A stretch of DNA of 64,000 nucleotides from Halictus rubicundus (lineage: Eukaryota > Arthropoda > Insecta > Hymenoptera > Halictidae). Where the stretch lies: contig NC_135153.1 of assembly GCF_050948215.1 (NCBI RefSeq), forward strand, positions 7,592,058 to 7,656,057, written 5' to 3'. Below the pieces are notes generated by a model. The model was not told the origin of the DNA and made no database searches. It worked only from the letters and a program-made list of their open reading frames with translations. Position 1 is the first letter of the stretch. Each line of letters opens with the position of its first letter. A program made the position numbers and the translations under genes. This document shows, in pieces, positions 56,324 to 64,000 of the stretch.

Positions 56324-58356
56324 AAGTGCTCAGTGGCCAATACCGATGGAAATTAAATACTTGACCATTTCTTTTGCGAAGAAAAAAATATAGTTTTCCA
56401 GTTCGAAAAGCTATCGGACCGACTTACGGCAATTTGTGTGAGAATTGCCAATTTCTATGGGCTTGGGAAGCGATTTTCCGCGTTCGAGGGAAGAAATAGC
56501 CGCGAGCGTGGCTGCGAGATCGATTTCTATTGTTTCAAATGGAATTGGGAAAAGGGGTAATTTTCGGTGGCGAAAATTCTCGCAGCTTCCGGCTGGAATA
56601 GCGGCGTTCGCGAGGATAAGCGCGTCGATATCAAAGTTTTAACGAGCTGTCCGCAATCCTCTTGTTTCGAGCGGCGCCAGTGCCCGGTGCATTTTGTATT
56701 ATGTGCACGCACCTCTCGGCTCCGGCCGCGACGCATCACGGGAAACGCGCGCATCGTTCCCGAGGATCAATTTCGGGCAAGTTCTCATTAGCGGGTAAAG
56801 CTGGTCCAGAGCACGCGAAACAAGTCTAATTTTTAGAACTTTCCACGGGAACGTAATGAAAGAAACGAAAAAATTCACAGATCTCTATTATTTAATAAAG
56901 TCTATCTAGACTTTGAGAACGAATTTTTTAAAAATAATTTTCTTGTAAAATACCTCCGCCATTCTAGCTTTCATTATATTATATTACAAGACGAGAACGC
57001 ATCGAAATTAAAGGAAAGCTCCACCGCACTCGGTGCACGGAATGCAGAGTAAAATTGCTATAAATTCTCGAGCTTCTTGTGTTTAGTTGTTTTTTTTTAA
57101 TATTTTTGCATGTTATGAACGTGCGCGGTTCCGCGGTGTAATTATCATCAACGAAATAATGGACGCGTAGGAGAAAATACGGGCTTAATGAACCACGAGC
57201 ATTTCTCCCCTGCGCTTTCATTAATACTTTATTTAATAATAATTTACCGTGCGAACGATTCGCTGCCTCGAGAATATAATTCTACCGGGCTCGCAACATT
57301 TCACGCGATTCCGTCCACGTATATTCCCTTTCGGTTTTTAAACTCGCCACGAGAAGGTACGTTTTATTGGCCCTGTCTTGCGTCACCCTTTCCCGATCCG
57401 CGAACACGTCCCTTTTGAATATTCCACAGTTTTTATCCACTTGACATTCGCAGCATTCTGTTTGCGCTGCGCGATACAGCGTTCGAGCAAAATTAGAGCA
57501 AACTTAATTATAATTATTTAAATTTCGAAATGTCACATAAAAGCGGAACGGACCTCAATTTTTGGATGGAAACGTGCAAACGCAAAATAAAAGAACAGCA
57601 CACGCAGAGGCACGAGCAGAGGTATTTTTTCAATGGGAAATTTTGGTTGTTTCGCTTACGCTTACGTTTCCAATGTCCATTTTATTAATTAATTCCAAGC
57701 GCGGAGATAAAAAGGAAAATAAGGCGTCTCCGCGGCAATTCCTTCCGCGCCGCACGACGAAGCTAAATTAAACCAAACGGAATGGTAATTATTTAAATTC
57801 AAAATGTGAAAACGGAACGGACCCCAATGTTATGATAGCAGGAGAAAAAAGGAAAATAGAGGAATGAACGTCGGCTGAGGTATTTCCCAGCGGAAAATTT
57901 CTGTTTCTTCACGAAAATTCATTATACTAATCGCTCGTTCCGCGATGGCCTGCCCGCGGTGATTACACAAAGTTTACCTTGTGCCGCGTGACAAACAGCG
58001 ACGTCTTAATGACGTACGCATCAATCGATACCAGTGATCAGGTATGTTTTCCAACGGTTCGAACGGTTCTTACTTCGTCGAGAATTTCATCAGGAAAATA
58101 TCCATGGCTCATTTGCTATGCGATTAAAAGCATCGATCGCGTGTGCTTTGACAGTAAACTGTTGAAAATCTCACTTGCGCCGAGTTCTCTCACAGTTACC
58201 AGAAGTGGGACTATTTTGCTGTTATTGCAAAAGTAGGGCGTTCCTGACACGTTGGTAAAACCACGGAAGAGAGAAATAAATTCCTACTTCGTTCGTAATT
58301 TTTATTTAGAATAGACACAAAATCATAATTTATTTCTGAACAAATGTCTATTAATA
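56324..58356. other. no gene seen
   Basis: Intergenic sequence with a weak duplication at 57520-57850 (GCGGAACGGACCTCAAT and ACGGAACGGACCCCAAT about 270 bp apart, each with AAAAGGAAAATA nearby). No exon is supported. Confidence 0.4.
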
Positions 58357-58846
58357 TTAGGGGTACCCATAAGTAATCAATTATTTGCAAAGAATTTGTT
58401 TTGCCTCGATCGTTGAAGAGGAAACACGTATTCTTTTACAGTTTTCGATAAAGCAGCCTGTGTTCAAAATATTCTAAAAAGTAGAATCTCTTTTTCCAAC
58501 CCTGTAACAAAATGGCGGCGTCCGTACCTTCCGAGGATCATATTCGTCATTGCATCCTTCTTCATTTTCATGCGGGATTTAATCCAACGGATGTTTGGAT
58601 CTCTGACTATCATCTTTTCATATTTATCATCAAATAAAACATTCACTTCTGTAGAAGATATAAGGAGGCACCTTGAGTCGTATTCTACTTGACGAACCCT
58701 GGATTTCTATAAGAGGGTGATTGAAAATTTGCTGGAAAGATGGCAAACAGTCCTTGGTAATGAGGGAGATTATATAATAAATTAAGAAATAAAAACAGAG
58801 TTCGTTTTAGATATCAAAATAATTGATTACTTATGGGTCCCCCTAA
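58357..58846 (+). mobile_element. mariner deletion derivative, copy 4, keeping both transposase ends
   Basis: A 490-bp element with TA (58355-58356) at left and the mutated CA (58847-58848) at right. Its ends are TTAGGGGTACCCATAAGTAA and the inverted GGGTCCCCCTAA. It keeps the start of a mariner transposase (58511: MAASVPSEDHIRHCILLHFH), joined by an internal deletion to SDYHLF from the third catalytic block and then to 3' sequence shared with copies 2 and 3. It shows how the family was made: loss of the middle of an autonomous mariner. Confidence 0.87.
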
Positions 58847-60159
58847 CAAATTGTTCCGAATTTGCCGGCGAGTTGACAGTCGGTTTAAAAGCCCGAGCCC
58901 TTCAATTAGCCTGAAAACGCGAAAAATGGAGACTCGGAATGGTCTTAATACTCTGGGCAGGGGCTTGCGAATGCGCTCCGCTCGTAATGGCCCCGGAAGT
59001 TCCGCCGAGTCAGGTCTGTTCCGCTGCTTAGCCTCGCGAGTAGGTACGTCGACGGATTAGCCGCGTTACGTAGAGAAACGAAGACGCCCCCGTCTGTCAT
59101 TATCGCGTGGAATTAGCGGAGAGTTAGACAGCTAGCTTGCTGCTCGCTGCCCTGGAATTTGCTTGCATCTCGTCTGCTGTTGCAACAGCGTGCGCAGCCG
59201 CCGCGTTACTGCGTCGTCAATTACGCGAGACATCAGTCCCTTGCTCCCTTGATTATTCACACCTGACGCTGTAAGGTCAGATCGTTCCTCTAACACCTGG
59301 CTCCGTGATCTGCCGTGCATCCAGGATAATTAGACCTTCTCTTCTTCGTTTGCGATTTTCCAGAGGAGGAAAGGGAATTTTATGTTTGCATTCCCATACT
59401 TTCATTAAATATGGATCGGGTGAAATCGTTCATTTTTAACCCCTCGCGTTGCTCATGATTTTCCGGAGGAGGATTTTGTCCAATGACATATTGAGCCGTA
59501 ACAGGAATTTGTTATCTTCACTGTGATCTCGATTTGCGAGTCGCAACTAAATCGTTCAAATACATTTGCAATCTGGACGAATTTATTTGTTGACGCGTGT
59601 TCGTTTTTGTGGATTTCGCGTATCAGTTTGGCACAATGGCGGCTAAATTTTCCGCTTGAGCGCATTATGTAGCAATAATCTGGTCGATGTATTTCGCGTT
59701 GCTTTGACAGCTGAATAAATAGATCTTGCCGGTGAAGAGTTGCGTAGTTTTATTTTCGGATGATGCGGATCACTTCGACGGTACTTGGAGCTTTATTTTT
59801 GGAATGCGTTTAATTCTCGCGGCGAGAACGTGCTAAGTTTACGGAAAATTTCACCTATTTTTAGCCAGGGAAAATCGACCCCCGCGCGTCAGTACATTTC
59901 TGAAGAGAAAAGCCTCCCCCTACTTAAGGGATGCAAGACACCCTATCCCTTCGAGGGGGCTGTGTTAACAAATTCAAAGGTGTCATCTTCTATAGACTGT
60001 TCCACAACCTGCGTTCATCATTCTGGACATTAATTTTCTACAATCTATGAAAACATTTTTTGCCCACAATAATCTGCTTTCCGCACGTGTAATTCTAACT
60101 GACAAACTGGTATTCACATTCATAAATGTCAAGTCGAATAGTAGTGAATATATATATAT
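58847..60159. other. no gene seen
   Basis: Intergenic. Scattered short open frames have no support. A CAATGGCGGC motif lies at about 59634. Confidence 0.4.
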
Positions 60160-60370
60160 ATCATCAAAACCAAGATAGTTCTTCCGACCAAAATATTTCT
60201 TTCATTTCATGCGAAACGGACCTTAGTTTTATTCACACTATTTTATTTACTGATTCAACACGCTTGAATTTGTAGCGATGTGTTGCACAAAAACAAAGGC
60301 AACATTGCAATGGAACATTGATACGACAATTTTTAATTGCGCCTCAGAGGCACCCGTTCGTGAAAGGTTA
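60160..60370. mobile_element. truncated relative of piggyBac-type MITE family 2
   Basis: Shares TTCTTCCGACC...AATATTTC at left and TTGATACGACAATTTTTAATTG, then GCCTCAGAGGCACCCGTTCG, at right with the element at 15659-15841. The right end is followed by GGTTAA. The left TTAA and terminus are missing. Confidence 0.55.
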
Positions 60371-61139
60371 ATTTATCAATTGGAATATTTGATCGATCAC
60401 CTGGGAAAAGTTGTCCAGGGTTGAATGAAGCACGGATCGAAATGGATTAGTGGGAAAATTCATTCGGTCATTTATCGGAGAGCAATAAAATAATTGTTGG
60501 ATCAGTGGCCGGGGTTGTTTCGTGGTGGCTCGCGCCACGCGTCATGGGTGGTCCTGTAGATCGCAGCCCTATATATCGCGACGGGGATGGGGGTGGGAGA
60601 GCGAGTTGGTGGGGGGTTGGAATAAAACGATTCAGCGTACGGGGAGCGGAGACTCAGTCGATCGAGCGACGCGGCCGCGGATGGTCGGTCGTTGGTCTAT
60701 CTTCCAGGAACACGCGACGAACGTGCGTTCTCGATCGTAATCGAGCAATAAACTAGTGACACCGACGAAATCAAATAAAAAAAAAAAAAAAAAAAACAAG
60801 ACAGATCGTAAGAGAAATATTCGAAAGGTTCTCCAGCGAAATTGAAGTTTCTTTTTCCCGGTTGCGTTCCATTTTCCGTTTGTGACTGGCTAAACTGGGT
60901 TGATCGACCGCCTCGATCCCTTTCCCTTTCGACCGCAGAAGGGTTCTTCTCGTTTCTGCTCCGAGGAGAGCTCGAGGGATGATCGAGCCTTGGGATTGAA
61001 CCTGCGACACACACCGGCCATTTCGTCTTCCATCGGTAGGCAGAGCTCACTGTTATTGTTTTTGCGGGCCACGTGTGCTGCCGTCCTGCACCCACCTAAT
61101 TTTGTTTCATGCAAGGCTGGGCAGGTTCCTTTGCAACGG
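60371..61139. other. no certain gene; TATA-like motif and poly(A) tract
   Basis: CTATATATCG at about 60570 is followed by CpG-rich sequence with TCAGT at 60655, an AATAAA at about 60745, and a 20-base A tract starting at about 60776. AATAAA some 25 bp before an A tract looks like a retroposed transcript end, but I found no target duplication and no open frame worth calling. Confidence 0.35.
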
Positions 61140-61480
61140 CGAACCATTTTCACTGTTTTATTACCCTTATCTGGGAAATATCGCGGGAGAAATTGTCGGT
61201 CGTTTTTCTTCTGGAATTCGTGTGCTGGAAATAACAAATCGTTTCCGCCGTTTTGTTAGTTTTGGCGATATTACGCGAAGGAGAATCGATTGTTTATGTT
61301 TTATAAATAATGTACTGGAAATAACAAGTCGTTTCCATCGTTTTATTGCATTCTATCTTGGCAATGTGGTAGGAAAATGTTGTTTTTACGTTGGAAATAA
61401 TGTGAGAAAATTCATTTTTAAATTCTCGCGGGAATGTAATCAAGCTTTTACGAACAATATTGCGTGAAAGTAATGAATTG
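61140..61480. repeat. degenerate ~100-bp tandem repeat
   Basis: CTGGAAATAACAAATCGTTTCCGCCGTTTT (about 61223) recurs as CTGGAAATAACAAGTCGTTTCCATCGTTTT (about 61314), with weaker flanking units (ATTTTCACTGTTTTATT; GTTGGAAATAATGTGAG). Confidence 0.65.
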
Positions 61481-63303
61481 TTTACGCCGTTTTCCCTTTT
61501 TCATTTCACCTCGCGAAATAGTACTGTTTCATGCCAAACGAATCGTTCATTAACGGTCCGCCACTCGAATCAATTTGCTCGAATAAAATTGAGGAGAAAC
61601 CGATATTTTTTATTTCATTAAATAATCACCGATTATTCAATTATTCGAGCAGACAGCAATTTTCTTCTCGAATCGAATGGAAGCACTGACGCTTTTAAAG
61701 CATCATCGAGCAAGATAACATTATCCGTTGGCCTGTGCCACGTGATACTTTTGACAGAATTTTCGCGCTTTCGAATTGCGTCACGCGAGTCAAAAGTTTT
61801 GTTGCATTGACCGTCGCTTCTCGCTTGAGTGTGAAATCAAATACCCTGTAAATTAAATTCCGGAGAATTTTCTCGAGCTACTGCGCAGATTTCTGCGTCC
61901 ATACATCAGTACAATATCGCCCTGTGTATCTGTAAGAAAATGTGCTTGTTGAGCTTGAGAATTCGACGCAATTAGGGTAAGGGACTCAATTACCTATTTT
62001 GACTATACGTATTTTTAAAGCATGCTGAATATTAAAAAGAAAGAGAGAAAGAGAGGGAGAGATAACGTATATATTAATTGATTTTATTGAGAAAAAATTT
62101 TAAATCCCTTTTTTAATATTCACTATGCACAGTAATTGGCATCCCCGCAGCAATTGGGTTCCCCTACCCTACTTAACGCATTATCAGCACTTATTCCAGC
62201 AATAATCTTCATAGTACAACATGTACAGAGGCATCGTCACAGAAAAGTTACAGACCGCGGATTTTTACGTATAATAAAAATTATCTCTATTAACGACACA
62301 GCACAGATACCGCCACGTTTACACGTTTTTCCTATTTTGTATTCAATTTACTCGTTTTCACCGTAAACGCATCAAACTCGCAGTCTAATTATAAACAACG
62401 ACAGACGGAAAATGAATTTATTCGTGTGATATACAGAATCGTCACAGGCACGAACGTGTTCAGAGACTGAAAGCGACAAATATGAAAAAACGATGATGCG
62501 CGAGATAGAATTCCGTCTGGCGTTGCGAAACCAATTAGAATACTACGCTGTTGCCAGACAGGTGGATTGAGCGCTGAATAAAAGATAGATCGTGGAGATA
62601 TTCCGTAAAAAGTTGATTAATATGTAGGAGCCTGTCGTTCGTCGATAAAAGAACCGCGCGATATCCTGCATCGTCGCAAACTTCTACGGGACGCCGTTAA
62701 CGTTCCACGTTGTAAATTATACACTACGTCGATACCTACATTCCTCCGTCCCGGCAACGAATCAGAGACATTTGTTGCCGACGATGTGTTTATTGCTATG
62801 GAATTTCATTGCGGACCGTCGCGCCGCGACGCGGTTGAATGGCGTCTGGGAAATGGCACGACGTCGTAAAACGCGTCACGGGGATTATAACTTTATTTCG
62901 AAAAGCGATCCGGTCGTTCCATTCTTCCCCGTTGCAATCCAAAGCTTTTTCGCTCGATTTTTCTTTATCCCACGAACATGGTTTTACCGAGTCTTTTTCA
63001 GATCCGAATTCGCCCCTTTCAAAGCTCTTCTTTCGTGCGACGGTGCTTTTTGGTATACCGTTGCTGCTATCAACATCTCCGCGGATGAAGTAACTGGAAA
63101 CTGAAATTTTAACGTCCTCGAAATCTTCTCGGCGCCCACGTTCAGAGCAGAACTCGGATTTCTTCGCTGAATCCACGGCTAATCCGGAGCACCGCTAAAA
63201 AATTACCATGTTACAATTTTAACCTTTGCGAACGAATGACGTTCCTGCGACGGCAAAAGAATTACTCTCAAATATTTTTCTTTGGGCTTACGTCTGCCCT
63301 GAG
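61481..63303. other. no gene seen
   Basis: AT-rich intergenic sequence to about 62.7 kb, then a more GC-balanced part. It includes a copy of the dispersed 22-nt motif at 62369-62389 (GCATCAAACTCGCAGTCTAA followed by T). Open frames at 62772-63176 overlap on both strands and carry no domain. Confidence 0.4.
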
Positions 63304-63452
63304 TAGGGCCGTGCGAGAACCCGAAATATCGGGTCGGGAAGGGTACCCGAAAATTTCGAGATTCTCGGAAGTGTCGGGATTCTCGAAATTTTCGGGAACC
63401 CGACCCTACCCGACCCGACCCGGCCCGACCATCGGGTTCTCGCACACCCCTA
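63304..63452. mobile_element. hAT-type MITE
   Basis: A 149-bp element bounded by an 8-bp near-duplication, GCCCTGAG (63296-63303) and GCGCTGAG (63453-63460), one mismatch. The inverted ends are TAGGGCCGTGCGAGAACCC and TAGGGGTGTGCGAGAACCC (read inward from the right). The inside is a dense set of palindromes of GGGTCGGG, CCCGACCC and CGAAATTTTCGGG type, so the whole can fold into a hairpin. An 8-bp duplication with TAGGG-type ends points to the hAT superfamily. It has no coding sequence. Confidence 0.75.
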
Positions 63453-64000
63453 GCGCTGAGTTCTTCAGTTTTTAGTTCGACTCGTTGAAAAAGACTAAAA
63501 TTCTCAGCTGCTGAGAGTTAGAACAATTTTTATAATAATAAATTTGTTTGTACCGAATGGTTAAAGATCGTGTGAATTATTGTAGTTCGTGAGAAATTTC
63601 TAGAGTCCCGAATCAAAATATTTTCGAGTCCGAAGGGTTAAAATTGCTAAAATTCTGAGACCGTTCAGAGAATTGTAATTTTTGGAAGAAGATAGGAGCT
63701 TGAAGCTCAATTTCGGGCAGGTTGTTTTTCTTGGGAGAAGATAGGACAAATTTTGATGAGAAAATAATCTCGGAGTTTACAGGAGCGTTATTAAAAATCG
63801 TCGTAAACATGGCGACTCTGTTAGCAGTTACAAGATAAAAAGTTCGTCGGAACGAGCGCTTCATAGCATCATTACGAGCGACGATAAGGCTTCTACTAAA
63901 AAAGTTTACCATCATTGCAATGCTCTCTCTCTCTCTTTCTCTCTCCCTCTCTGTGGAGATCAGCCGGAGCGCAAGCTTTTCTCGTCGCCATAGAAATTTT
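63453..64000. other. no gene seen
   Basis: AT-rich sequence to the window end, with a (CT)n tract at 63923-63953. Confidence 0.4.

Overview
The window is nuclear DNA of an insect, most likely a hymenopteran (ant or bee). The evidence is: spliced genes with short GT-AG introns, a takeout/JHBP-family gene, arthropod core promoters, mariner and piggyBac-type transposon relics, and CpG-rich intergenic DNA. There is no sign of bacterial or organellar organisation. I could not compare with any database, so the order is an inference.

Layout. From 1 to about 25.8 kb I find no host gene. This part holds tandem arrays (periods near 60, 126, 192, 121, 194 and 160-190 bp), three deletion copies of one mariner family (one split by a 5'-truncated LINE), a near full-length but dead mariner, and three TTAA-flanked piggyBac-type MITEs. 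From 25.9 to 31.5 kb a six-exon takeout-like (haemolymph juvenile-hormone-binding domain) gene lies on the minus strand. At 34.9-36.4 kb, also minus, is a two-exon gene for an unrecognised 472-residue basic, cysteine-pair-rich protein. It is divergent from a four-exon C2H2 zinc-finger gene at 37.4-39.8 kb (+). The ~1 kb between them carries a cluster of CGATA/TATCGATA (DRE-type) sites.

From 43.1 to 55.0 kb sit three short-range genes for unrecognised secreted proteins: gene C (minus), gene B (minus) and gene A (plus). Each begins with a tiny exon (12-15 codons) that encodes only the start of a signal peptide and ends in phase 0. The first exons of genes A and C are 36 nt and are easily missed. 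Gene C has a textbook TATA plus TCAGT promoter. An 81-bp minisatellite fills most of intron 1 of gene B, and a ~151-bp array lies just upstream of gene A.

From 55 to 64 kb I see no host gene. It contains degenerate tandem repeats, a fourth mariner deletion copy, two more piggyBac-type relics and a 149-bp hAT-type MITE.

Exon models were built by hand from splice sites and reading phase; every junction quoted keeps the frame. The genes do not form an obvious pathway. The three secreted-protein genes may form one locus, which is the most interesting biological candidate here. Repeated unexplained motifs (an ATGGCGG core, and a dispersed 22-nt motif) are listed in the findings.
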